Positions 54,304 through 62,086 of a DNA stretch of 64,000 nt are shown piece by piece. The DNA is from Amycolatopsis granulosa (lineage in GTDB: Bacteria > Actinomycetota > Actinomycetes > Mycobacteriales > Pseudonocardiaceae), in NCBI RefSeq assembly GCF_011758745.1, contig NZ_JAANOV010000001.1, positions 372,001 through 436,000 of the forward strand. The letters run 5' to 3'. Under the pieces are notes generated by a model. The model worked only from the letters and a program-made list of their open reading frames with translations. It was not told the origin of the DNA and searched no databases. Position 1 is the first letter of the stretch. The number at the start of each line of letters is the position of its first letter. The translations under genes were made by a program, and so were the position numbers.

Positions 54304-55209
54304 ATGTCCGCTTCCCCCAAGATCTTCGTGGCCGGTGCCACCGGGCTGCTCGGCGGCCAGATCGTCCGGGCCCTGCTCGACCAGGGCGCGTCCGTCCGGG
54401 CGCTGGTCCGGCCCGGGACCAGTGACGAGAAGAAGCGTTCCCTGACCGCCGGGGCCGGCGACGTGGAGCTGGTCGAGGGTGACATCACCGCTCCGGCCGA
54501 GCGCCTGGCCGAGGCGATCGGCGACGCCACCACCGTGGTCTCGGCGGTGCAGGGCGGCCCCGACGTCATCGTGGACGGGCAGGCCAACCTCCTGCGCGCC
54601 GCGGAGAAGGCCGGTGCCCGGCGGTTCATCCCGTCCGACTTCGCCATCGACATCAACAAGCTCGACGACGGCGACAACTTCATGATCGACTGGCGCCGGA
54701 AGGCCGCCGCTGAGCGCACCGGCACCGGCATCGAGGTGGTTTCCGTGCTCAACGGGGCCTTCTACGAGGTGATGGTCGGCTTCATGGGGATCGTCGACTG
54801 GGAGCAGGGCACCCTGTCCCACTGGGGCGACCCCGACCAGCCGCTCGACCTGACCTCGGTGGCCGACACCGCGGCCTACACCGCCGCCGTCGCCCTCGAC
54901 CCGTCGGCCACCGGCACCCTGCGCTTCGCCGGTGACGTCGTCTCGATGCGCGAGTTCCACGAGGCGGTCCAGCGCGGCTCCGGCCGCACCCTGCAACTGC
55001 GTCACCTCGGCAGCGCCGACGACCTGCGGGCGGAGATCACCCGGCAGGCGGCGGTCGCCGAGAACCCGTTCGACTACGTGGCGCTGCAGTACCAGTGGTG
55101 CATGGTCAGTGGCAAGGGCAAGTTCGACCAGCTGGACAACGACCGGTACCCACACGTCAAGCCCCAGTCGGTGGCCGACTTCGTCGCCGCCAACCCGTCG
55201 GCGAACTGA
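54304..55209 (+). CDS. NmrA-like/aromatic alcohol reductase-type NAD(P)-binding protein
   Basis: 301 aa. IFVAGATGLLGGQIVRALLD (GxxGxxG), FIPSDFAIDINKLDDGDNF resembling the isoflavone-reductase-like loop, and IDWRRKAAAERTG where a Lys/Arg occupies the catalytic region. AAGGAG 8 nt before the ATG. Third gene of the MarR operon; ends in a very strong hairpin. Confidence 0.87.
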   Translation: MSASPKIFVAGATGLLGGQIVRALLDQGASVRALVRPGTSDEKKRSLTAGAGDVELVEGDITAPAERLAEAIGDATTVVSAVQGGPDVIVDGQANLLRAAEKAGARRFIPSDFAIDINKLDDGDNFMIDWRRKAAAERTGTGIEVVSVLNGAFYEVMVGFMGIVDWEQGTLSHWGDPDQPLDLTSVADTAAYTAAVALDPSATGTLRFAGDVVSMREFHEAVQRGSGRTLQLRHLGSADDLRAEITRQAAVAENPFDYVALQYQWCMVSGKGKFDQLDNDRYPHVKPQSVADFVAANPSAN

Positions 55210-55210
55210 G

Positions 55211-55255
55211 GGACTGGTTCCGGTGGGCCGGTGCGCGGCTCACCGGAACCAGTCC
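55211..55255. terminator. bidirectional terminator hairpin
   Basis: Perfect 15-bp stem GGACTGGTTCCGGTG (55211-55225) with CACCGGAACCAGTCC (55241-55255), 15-nt loop, starting 2 bp after the NmrA-like stop and 28 bp before the convergent zinc-finger gene's stop. It should serve both strands. Confidence 0.85.
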
Positions 55256-55283
55256 GGCCGCGCGACCTCGTGGCCGGGGCCCC

Positions 55284-55616
55284 TCAGACGTGCCGCAACA
55301 CCTCGTTGAGCAGGTTGCCGCCACGATCGAGGCAGTCGTCGCAGATGACGGCACCGGTCTGGCGGCAGCTCATCCGCCGCAACGACCGGGTGAAACCGAA
55401 GAAACCGCGGCGGTCGCTGCGGTCGCAGAACTCGCACGGCTGCCCGCCGCCGCGGACGCGTTCCAGTTCGGTGCCGCCGCGGCTGACGCGGGGATGCCCG
55501 TCGCGGACCAGGCCGAGCCCGGCCTCCACACAGCGAGCACAGATGGGACCGGCCGGGCCGGGAACCCGCCGCTCGCCGGCCGTGGGCGGGGTGTCGCAGA
55601 ACCTGCACCGCATCAC
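55284..55616 (-). CDS. tandem zinc-finger protein (ClpX-zinc-finger-like)
   Basis: 110 aa consisting of two Cys4 units: CRFCDTPP with ICARCVEAG, and CEFCDRSD with VICDDCLDRG. The second matches the ClpX N-terminal zinc-finger spacing (CxxC, about 20-25, CxxC with a GP-x-ICDEC-like turn). No AAA domain, so perhaps an adaptor or dimerising module. Function unknown. Confidence 0.7.
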   Translation of the reverse strand: MMRCRFCDTPPTAGERRVPGPAGPICARCVEAGLGLVRDGHPRVSRGGTELERVRGGGQPCEFCDRSDRRGFFGFTRSLRRMSCRQTGAVICDDCLDRGGNLLNEVLRHV

Positions 55617-55714
55617 CCGGTTTTCCCCACCCGGTCGCGCCGGAAACCCGCGCGACCGCGGTGGGCCGCGCGTAGCGTGGAACCGGGAGCCCGCTCACCA
55701 ACGGAGGTGAACAG

Positions 55715-56164
55715 ATGCGCAGGAAGCGCCGCGCCCGGTGGGTGCGGATCGAACCGTGGCACATCCCGGTCCGGCTGGTCACCGGCGCCTTCATCCTGAA
55801 CTCGGGCCTGACGAAGCAGACCGCGGACGAGACCGGCGCCACCCAGTTGCACGGCTTCGCCGCCGGTGCCTACCCGCCGGTTAAACAGATCCAGCCGCAG
55901 CGGTTCGTGCAGATGCTCTCCGCCGGGGAGATCACACTGGGCGCCGCGCTGCTGATCCCCGCCGTGCCGCCGCTGGTGGCCGGCGCGGGGCTCGCCGCGT
56001 TCTCCGCCGGACTGCTCGGCCTCTACGCCCGCACGCCTGGCATGCGCAGGGAGCGGTCGGTGCGGCCCACCGAGCAGGGCACCGGGCTGGCCAAGGACGT
56101 GTGGATGTTCGGCATCGGCACGGCCCTGGTGCTCGACCACTTCCTGGGTGCGCACCGCCACTAG
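55715..56164 (+). CDS. DoxX-like small membrane protein
   Basis: 149 aa. Three to four hydrophobic segments (VRLVTGAFILNSGLTKQ, AALLIPAVPPLVAGAGLAAF, DVWMFGIGTALVLDHFLG) and a basic N-terminus. Similar to DoxX/DoxD-like proteins linked to redox or thiol stress. ACGGAGGTGAAC before the ATG. Stop codon shares CTAG (56161-56164) with the convergent glycosyltransferase gene. Confidence 0.72.
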   Translation: MRRKRRARWVRIEPWHIPVRLVTGAFILNSGLTKQTADETGATQLHGFAAGAYPPVKQIQPQRFVQMLSAGEITLGAALLIPAVPPLVAGAGLAAFSAGLLGLYARTPGMRRERSVRPTEQGTGLAKDVWMFGIGTALVLDHFLGAHRH

Positions 56165-57261
56165 ACGGGCTGCCCGGCGAGGGCCCGCAAGGCGTCGTCG
56201 AGGTCGCCGGCCGACTCCAGGTGCCGGGCGGCGGCCTCGGTCATCGTCTTGCCCAGCCCCGGGGTGTCGATCAGCTGCCGGACGGCCGCGGTGAGCTCGC
56301 CGTCGGCCTCGCACACCATCGCCAGCCCGGCTTCGGCCATCAGCCGGGCGTTGGCTCGGCCGTGCGCGGCGATCGGGCGGTGCATCAGCACCGGGCGGGC
56401 ACATGCGAGAGCCTCCAGCCCGGTGGCGCCCCCCGCGTTGGTGACCACCACGTCCGCGGCGACGGTGAACCCGGCCATGTCGTCGGTCCAGCCCAGCACC
56501 CGCAGACGCGGATCGGTCAGCCGCCGCAACGCACGCGCCAGGCGCTCGTTGCGACCGCACACCACCACCGGCACCACCGACGGGTGGGCGGCCAGCAGTT
56601 CCCGCGCCGCGGCCTCCACCTGTCCGAACCCGAGCGACCCGCACGACACCAGCGCCACGAACGCCTCCGGCGGGAGGCCGAGCCTGCGGCGGGCGGCCTC
56701 CCGGTCGCCGGGGCGGAACACGGCCCGCACCGGCGGCGCGGACACCGCGACCGGCGCGTCCGGCACGCACCGCACCGCAGGCGGGATCGCCACCGGATGC
56801 ATCACCAGGTTGCGGTCGATGCGCCCGTACACCCAGAACGGGTGCGGTGCGAAATCCGAGATCCAGGCGCCCACCGGGGACGGCAGCCGGCCGCGCCGGC
56901 GCAACCACTCCAGCCCCGCCGTGCCCAGCGGGTAGGTGGACAGCACCAGGTCCGGCTGCCCGAGGACCCGCGCGAGCCGCCGGCCGCACCACGCGCCGGT
57001 GAAGCGTTTGCAGGCGGCGGCGAACCAGCGCCACCGCCACAGCGCCCAGTAGAAGAACTCGTACAGCCACGGGGTGCGGCGCACGTTGGTGACGTAGATC
57101 TGCCGGAACAGCGGTCCCACGCCCGGGCCCATCACGTCCAGCGCGTCGAGCCAGCGGATCTCCGCGTCCGGCCACAACCGGTGCACGGCCTCGGCGAGGG
57201 CACGGCCGGTGGCGTTGTGGCCTTCGCCCATCGTCGCGGACAGCACCAGGACCTGTTTCAC
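56161..57261 (-). CDS. MGDG-synthase-like glycosyltransferase (GT28 type)
   Basis: 366 aa. N-terminal QVLVLSATMGEGHNATGRAL is the lipid-acceptor-loop motif of monogalactosyldiacylglycerol/UgtP-type synthases; C-terminal VVVTNAGGATGLEALACARP is the nucleotide-sugar binding motif. A cytosolic membrane-associated enzyme adding a hexose to a lipid. GTG 57261 overlaps the DMT gene's stop by 4 nt, so coupled to a transporter. Confidence 0.88.
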   Translation of the reverse strand: MKQVLVLSATMGEGHNATGRALAEAVHRLWPDAEIRWLDALDVMGPGVGPLFRQIYVTNVRRTPWLYEFFYWALWRWRWFAAACKRFTGAWCGRRLARVLGQPDLVLSTYPLGTAGLEWLRRRGRLPSPVGAWISDFAPHPFWVYGRIDRNLVMHPVAIPPAVRCVPDAPVAVSAPPVRAVFRPGDREAARRRLGLPPEAFVALVSCGSLGFGQVEAAARELLAAHPSVVPVVVCGRNERLARALRRLTDPRLRVLGWTDDMAGFTVAADVVVTNAGGATGLEALACARPVLMHRPIAAHGRANARLMAEAGLAMVCEADGELTAAVRQLIDTPGLGKTMTEAAARHLESAGDLDDALRALAGQPV

Positions 57262-58145
57262 CGGGACTCCTCGTGGGTCAGGCGCGCCGCGCGGGCGGAC
57301 AGCACCACGATGCCGGCGACGACGACCAGCCCGGCCAGGCCGGCGCCGGCGAGCGCGCCCGGGTCGTGGTTGACGGTCTCCCCCAGCCACCACACGCCGA
57401 TCGCCACACCGACGAGCGGGTCGAGGGCGGTGATCACCGCCAGCGCCGGCGTGAGGAACTCGCCGCGCTGGAAGGTGTTCTGGCTCAGCAGGAATCCGAG
57501 CGGGCCGACGATGCAGACGACGTAGAGCACGGGATGGGTGAACGGCTCGGCAAGGCTTTCGCGTGCCTGCCCGGCGACGACCTTCATCAAACCCGCCGTC
57601 ACGCCGTAGAGCACGCCGGTGGCGACGGCGAGCCCGAGGACACGCGACGCGCCGTGCCGCAGCACGGACACGGCGAGCCCGACCACGGTGAGCCCGGCCA
57701 GGGTCAGCGCCAGCACCACCGGGGCCGGCCCGGACACGGCGGGCGTGCCGTCCTCGCCGGGCCGCGTCAGCACCAGCACCGCGGCCAGCCCGGCCACGCA
57801 CATCAGCGAGCCGGCGCCGAGCACCGCGTCCGGGCGGCGGCGGTCCAGCCGGTCGGCGAACAACCCGGCGAAGATCAGCGAGGTGACCAGCAGCGGCTGC
57901 ACCACCAGCAGCGGCGCGAACGCCAGCGCCACCAGCTGCAGCGCCAGCCCGGCGACCGTGGCGACGATCCCGGCGAGCCACAGCGGGCGGTGCGCCAGGT
58001 GGGTCAGCAGCGACGGGTCGAGCGTGCGGGCGACCTCCACCTGTTTCGTGGCGCGCGCCTGCGCGGCGCTGGCCAAGCCCATCAGGGCCGCACCGACCAC
58101 GGCGGCCGGCACGGCCACCTCCAGCGCGCTCGGTCCTGTCGGCAC
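57258..58145 (-). CDS. DMT-superfamily transporter
   Basis: 295 aa, about 9-10 hydrophobic helices in two halves (VAVPAAVVGAALMGLASAAQ at the start; LVVVAGIVVLSARAARLTHE at the end). EamA/NIPA-like. GTG 58145 has GGGGGTGA upstream; the longer frame is rejected because it runs into the promoter of the divergent gene. Coupled to the lipid glycosyltransferase, so it may move a nucleotide-sugar, lipid or glycolipid precursor (inference). Confidence 0.82.
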   Translation of the reverse strand: MPTGPSALEVAVPAAVVGAALMGLASAAQARATKQVEVARTLDPSLLTHLAHRPLWLAGIVATVAGLALQLVALAFAPLLVVQPLLVTSLIFAGLFADRLDRRRPDAVLGAGSLMCVAGLAAVLVLTRPGEDGTPAVSGPAPVVLALTLAGLTVVGLAVSVLRHGASRVLGLAVATGVLYGVTAGLMKVVAGQARESLAEPFTHPVLYVVCIVGPLGFLLSQNTFQRGEFLTPALAVITALDPLVGVAIGVWWLGETVNHDPGALAGAGLAGLVVVAGIVVLSARAARLTHEESR

Positions 58146-58242
58146 CTCACCCCCTCGGTTCTCCTCCGACGGTAGCCCGCAGCGACGATCACCGCAGCGG
58201 GTTTCACCAGGGCTTTGACCGCGCTTCTCTAGACTGCCACCG

Positions 58243-59319
58243 GTGCGGCGGTTTCGGTGGTGGATCGGTGGGGGCGTTTCGCTCCTCGTCCTGGTGCTGG
58301 TGGCGATCTTCGTGTTCGCCGGGCCCGGCACGCCACCCGGCCCGTTGCACCGGCCCGGGCCGCCCGGCATCGGTCCGCTGACGATCGTGTCGATGGGCGA
58401 CAGCACCCTGTCCGGTGAGGGCGCCGGGGACTACACGGCGGACACCAACGGCACCGGCGGCGATTGGTGCCACCGCTCCCCGCACGCCACGGTGGCCGAG
58501 GTCGACGTGCCGGGAATCGTGGAGAAGGTCAACCTCGCCTGCTCGGGCGCACCGTCGGCGCAGGTCGGGCTGGGTGAGGTGCGGCAGTGGACCGAGCCGT
58601 CGCAGGCCGCGCGGCTGGCGGAGCTGGTGAAGACCCACCGGGTCGCCGCGGTCGTGGTGGCCGTGGGCGCCAACGACGACCCGCACTTCTCGCAGCTGAT
58701 CTCGCAGTGCTTCCAGGCGTGGTTCGTCGCCGGCAGCCCACCCTGCCGCACCGCGATCGGCCCGGGCTGGCAGCAGCGCATCGACGCGATGGTGCCGAAG
58801 GTGGTCTCGGCCCTGGGCGACATCAAGGCGGTGCTCGCCCGCGCCGGGTACCAGCCGGAGGACTACCAGCTGGTGCTCCAGTCCTACGCGGCGCCGATCG
58901 GGCCGGGGATCCCGGCGAACCTGCAGAACCTCAACGGCTGCCCGTTCCGCACCGAGGACCTGCACTGGGTGGTCGAGGAGGGGGTGCCGGTACTCTCGCG
59001 CGGGCTCGCGGCGGCCGCCGCGCAGGCCGGCGCGCGGTTCCTGGACCTGGCCCGGGCGGGACTGGGGCACGAGGCGTGCAGCGGCGGCCCCGATGCCTCG
59101 AAGGAATGGTTCAGCCGGCTGACGCTGCAGCTCAACGACCTGGCCGACGCCGACCGCGCCAGCCATGCCATTCAGGAATCGTTCCACCCGAACGCGAACG
59201 GGCACGGCGAGTTCGGCCGCTGCCTGAGCGAATTCCTGGTGACCGACGGTCCCCGGGCCGCCTGCCTTGCCGGGCAGGACGGGCACCTCCACCCGGCGGC
59301 GCCGGTCACCGCGGGGTGA
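58243..59319 (+). CDS. SGNH/GDSL hydrolase, membrane-anchored/secreted
   Basis: 358 aa from GTG 58243. One N-terminal helix (VSLLVLVLVAIFVFAGPGTP) as signal-anchor, then SGNH blocks: IVSMGDSTLSGEGAGDY (nucleophile Ser), VVVAVGANDDPHF (Gly/Asn), SFHPNANGHGEFG (His). Several Cys pairs fit an extracytoplasmic location. Resembles Rv0518-like lipases of mycobacteria. Its 3' end overlaps the convergent MerR gene by 14 bp. Confidence 0.87.
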   Translation: MRRFRWWIGGGVSLLVLVLVAIFVFAGPGTPPGPLHRPGPPGIGPLTIVSMGDSTLSGEGAGDYTADTNGTGGDWCHRSPHATVAEVDVPGIVEKVNLACSGAPSAQVGLGEVRQWTEPSQAARLAELVKTHRVAAVVVAVGANDDPHFSQLISQCFQAWFVAGSPPCRTAIGPGWQQRIDAMVPKVVSALGDIKAVLARAGYQPEDYQLVLQSYAAPIGPGIPANLQNLNGCPFRTEDLHWVVEEGVPVLSRGLAAAAAQAGARFLDLARAGLGHEACSGGPDASKEWFSRLTLQLNDLADADRASHAIQESFHPNANGHGEFGRCLSEFLVTDGPRAACLAGQDGHLHPAAPVTAG

Positions 59320-60346
59320 CGCCGGGCCCGGGTCGGTCCGCGGCGCGCCGGTCGACCACGTCGGCGAGGGCCGCGGCGACCAGGGCGACCGACCGGTCGT
59401 CGTCGTGGGCCAACCGGCGCAGCAGCCCCTGCGCACTGGTCCCCGGCATCTCCGCCAGTGCCTGGGCCAGGCGTATCCGCACGGCGGCGTCCGTGGGGTG
59501 CGCGTCGACCTCGCCGGCCAGGGCGGTCATGATCCGCTCCGCGCACGCCGGGTCCCGCGCCAGCGTGCCCAGGACCTCGGCCGCCTCGATGTCGTTCGGG
59601 CCCTCGACCACCATGCCGACCAGCGTCGGCACGGCCGTGGTCGCGCCCCGCGCGCCCAGGGCGAGCGCGGCGTGCTTGCGCACCGTCGCGTCCGGGTCCG
59701 CGAGTGCGTCCGCGAGCACCGCGGCCGCCTCCGCGCCGGGCATCGCGGCGATCGCCAGGACCGCGCGGCGGCGGACGTCAACATCCGCCGAACGCATCCC
59801 CGCGGCCAGGGTCGGGACGACGTCGCCGTCCGCGCGTGCGAGGGCCCAGCGCAGCGCGCCGGCGACATTCGGATCGGATTCGGCGAGGACCGCTTCGGCC
59901 AGCACCTCAACGGGAACCGGCACGTCCTCGGCGGGGGCCAGGACGGTCTGCTGCCGGCGGGCGGCACTGGCCGAGGTGAGACCGTGCAGCAGCTCGACGA
60001 GGCGCAGGACGTCCGGCCAGCGGGCGGGTGCCGAGGCATCGACCGCACGCAGCCGCTCGAGCAGCTCCTGCTCCCGCTTCAGCCGCTCTTCGGTCCGCCG
60101 GATCAGGTCGGCGACCAGTGCGGACGGTGCGAAGGCGGGGTCGTCGAGCACCCGCCCGATCTCCCGCAGGGACAACCCCAGCGACCGGAGGCTCTCCACG
60201 TGGAAGATCCGGCGGATGTCCTCGGCGGAGTACTCGCGGTAACCGCCCACCGTCCGGCCGGTGGGGCGCGCCAGCCCGAGGGTGTCGTAGTGCCGCAGCA
60301 TCCGCGTGCTCACCCCCGAGCGGCGCGCCACCTCGCCGATCAGCAC
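59306..60346 (-). CDS. MerR-family regulator with HEAT-repeat C-terminus
   Basis: 346 aa. N-terminal MerR HTH: LIGEVARRSGVSTRMLRHYD, GLARPTGRTVGGYREYS. Coiled coil about 85-110. Residues about 150-340 are HEAT/armadillo-like repeats (ADVDVRRRAVLAIAAMPG; PDATVRKHAALALGARG; DAAVRIRLAQALAEMPG). A HEAT effector in place of the usual small-molecule domain suggests a protein ligand. Overlaps the stop of the HEAT gene upstream by 7 nt, same operon. Confidence 0.9.
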   Translation of the reverse strand: MLIGEVARRSGVSTRMLRHYDTLGLARPTGRTVGGYREYSAEDIRRIFHVESLRSLGLSLREIGRVLDDPAFAPSALVADLIRRTEERLKREQELLERLRAVDASAPARWPDVLRLVELLHGLTSASAARRQQTVLAPAEDVPVPVEVLAEAVLAESDPNVAGALRWALARADGDVVPTLAAGMRSADVDVRRRAVLAIAAMPGAEAAAVLADALADPDATVRKHAALALGARGATTAVPTLVGMVVEGPNDIEAAEVLGTLARDPACAERIMTALAGEVDAHPTDAAVRIRLAQALAEMPGTSAQGLLRRLAHDDDRSVALVAAALADVVDRRAADRPGPGVTPR

Positions 60347-61026
60347 GTTGTTTCCCCGGCCCGTTCCGGTCCGAGCGCGACGACCCGTTTCGCCTCGTCA
60401 AGAGCCGGCCCGAAACCGGCGTCCGGGTCGCGCAGGAGCCGCTCCGTCGCGTGCGCGTGGGCGCGCACCGTCACATCGGCGCTCCCGAGCGCCCGGCGCA
60501 GCACCGGCTCGATCACGTCCCCGAGCGCGACGAGCGCGCGGCTGAGGCTCAGCTGCACGGTCCGGTCGCCGCGCCCCAGTTGCGCCGCCAGCTCCCCGGC
60601 GAGTGCGGCCTCCTGCCCGGCCGGCACGAGGATCACGGCGGCGCGCCAGGCGCTGCGCGCGACCTCGTCGTCGGCGTCACGCAGGAACGAGCTGGTCAGC
60701 GCCGGCCACGCGCTCTTGTCCCCGATCTTGGACAGGGTGTGCAACGCCTGACTGCGCGCCTGCGCACGCTGCGAGCCGAGCTCCGCCAGCAGCCTGGGCA
60801 CCGTGATCTCCCGCGGGTGCCGGGTGAGTGCCCAGGTGAGCATGTCGCGGACGAAGAAGTCCGGCTCGACCGCGCAGCGCGCCACGAGCGGATCGACGAG
60901 ACCGGGGACGGGGTGCGTGCCCGCGGCCAGTGCGGCCTGCAGCCGCGTCGAGGAGTCCGCGGCGGCCAGCGCGTCGAGCGGGCCCGGGTGCGATGGGTTC
61001 CTGGGTGTCGGGTCGATGACGATCAC
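60340..61026 (-). CDS. HEAT-repeat protein
   Basis: 228 aa. Four or more helical repeats (PDFFVRDMLTWALTRHPREI; QRAQARSQALHTLSKIGDKS; DEVARSAWRAAVILVPAG; RTVQLSLSRALVALGDVIEP). GTG 61026 is preferred over GTG 61044: the -10 of a MerR-type promoter sits at 61043-61038, so the message would be nearly leaderless. Translationally coupled to the MerR-HEAT gene downstream; it may bind that regulator. Confidence 0.8.
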   Translation of the reverse strand: MIVIDPTPRNPSHPGPLDALAAADSSTRLQAALAAGTHPVPGLVDPLVARCAVEPDFFVRDMLTWALTRHPREITVPRLLAELGSQRAQARSQALHTLSKIGDKSAWPALTSSFLRDADDEVARSAWRAAVILVPAGQEAALAGELAAQLGRGDRTVQLSLSRALVALGDVIEPVLRRALGSADVTVRAHAHATERLLRDPDAGFGPALDEAKRVVALGPERAGETTC

Positions 61027-61037
61027 CTCCAGCGCCC

Positions 61038-61068
61038 AGTGCACTCCTTGTCACAGTGTCAAGGTCAA
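61038..61068 (-). promoter_or_regulatory. MerR-type promoter with 19-bp spacer
   Basis: On the minus strand TTGACC (61068-61063), exactly 19 bp, then TGCACT (61043-61038). The long spacer contains CCTTG and CAAGG as an inverted pair. MerR regulators untwist such over-long promoters, so this probably drives the HEAT and MerR-HEAT genes under autogenous control. Confidence 0.65.
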
Positions 61069-61088
61069 GGGCTGCGGCGCGGGGCCGG

Positions 61089-61388
61089 TCACAGATCGAG
61101 CGCGGCGCGGAGCGCGATGTCCACCTGTTCCTGCGTCTGCTGGTCGATCTCGGCGATGCGGTCGACGAGCCAGCCGCGGTAGAGGCGGGTCAGGAACAGC
61201 GTGGAGATCCAGAACCGGCTGTCCAGGGCGACGCCGAGGATGTCCTGCGGGTCGTCCTCGAGCAGTTCGGTGCCGATGAGCCAGGGGCGTTCCGATTCGT
61301 TCACCCCGTCGGACGACAGCAGCAGCACGGTGCGCTCCCGCGCGGGTTGGGTGGGCGGCTTGTACGCCCAGATCTCGCCCTTACGCAC
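61089..61388 (-). CDS. PemK/MazF-like toxin
   Basis: 99 aa. MRKGEIWAYKPPTQPARERT, VLLLSSDGVNESERPWLIGT and FLTRLYRGWLVDRI match the MazF/PemK fold, though the core PxxxR...H/T catalytic pattern is diffuse, so RNase activity is uncertain. Starts at GTG 61388 inside the antitoxin's last codons (8-nt overlap), the usual order antitoxin then toxin. Confidence 0.75.
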   Translation of the reverse strand: MRKGEIWAYKPPTQPARERTVLLLSSDGVNESERPWLIGTELLEDDPQDILGVALDSRFWISTLFLTRLYRGWLVDRIAEIDQQTQEQVDIALRAALDL

Positions 61389-61602
61389 CCAGGTCCTGTT
61401 CCGCCGCGATCAGTTCCGCCTCGTCCGCCGTCGCGAGTGCCTCCGCGTCGTGCGGCCGCGCCCGGTAGCCGGTGCGGACGGCCTCCCGCCGCGCGGCGCG
61501 GGACAACCACGCCGACAGCGAGATGCCGTGCGCCTTGGCGGCGCGCTCGGCGTACTCGATGGCCGCCGTGTCGAGCGAGAGCGTGACCTTACGTGTTGCC
61601 AT
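61381..61602 (-). CDS. ribbon-helix-helix antitoxin-like protein
   Basis: 73 aa. KVTLSLDTAAIEYAERAAKA and HGISLSAWLSRAARREAVRT form an RHH (MetJ/Arc-type) DNA-binding domain; the acidic C-terminal tail (ATADEAELIAAEQDLGA) would bind and neutralise the toxin encoded next. ATG 61602 after AAAGG. Probably represses its own operon. Confidence 0.8.
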   Translation of the reverse strand: MATRKVTLSLDTAAIEYAERAAKAHGISLSAWLSRAARREAVRTGYRARPHDAEALATADEAELIAAEQDLGA

Positions 61603-61633
61603 ACCTTTTATCGTACTCCTCGCCCGGCGATTG

Positions 61634-62086
61634 TCACACCGTCGGTGGACGGCCTTCGAACGGGGTCGACAGCACCACCGTCGTGCGTGTCGACACCTTC
61701 GCCGCCTCCCGGATCCGGCGCAGCAGGTCCTCCAGGTCCCGCGGTGAGGCGACCCGCACCAGCAGGATGTAGGACTCGTCACCGGCCACCGAGTAGCACG
61801 ACTCGATCTCCCGGATGTGCTCGATCCGCTGCGGGTAGTCGTCCGGCGCCGCCGGGTCGTTGGGCGTCAGCGAGATCAGCGCGGTCAGCGGCAGGCCGAT
61901 CTGCTCGCTGTCCAGCCGCGCCACATACCCCTGGATCACGCCGCGCTGCTCCAGCCGCCGCACACGCTGGTGCACCGCCGACACCGACAACCCCACCCGC
62001 TCGGCCAGGTCGGTGAAGGAACAGCGGCCGTCGACCGCCAGCTCCCGCGCGATCGCCTGGTCCAGCTGCTCCAGCGGGCCGCTCAC
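61634..62086 (-). CDS. Lrp/AsnC family transcriptional regulator
   Basis: 150 aa. N-terminal HTH (RCSFTDLAERVGLSVSAVHQ, RVRRLEQRGVIQGYVARLD) and C-terminal RAM domain (CYSVAGDESYILLVRVASPR). GTG 62086 overlaps the M24 peptidase stop by 4 nt, so co-translated with it. Probably senses an amino acid released by that peptidase or made from its product. Confidence 0.9.
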   Translation of the reverse strand: MSGPLEQLDQAIARELAVDGRCSFTDLAERVGLSVSAVHQRVRRLEQRGVIQGYVARLDSEQIGLPLTALISLTPNDPAAPDDYPQRIEHIREIESCYSVAGDESYILLVRVASPRDLEDLLRRIREAAKVSTRTTVVLSTPFEGRPPTV

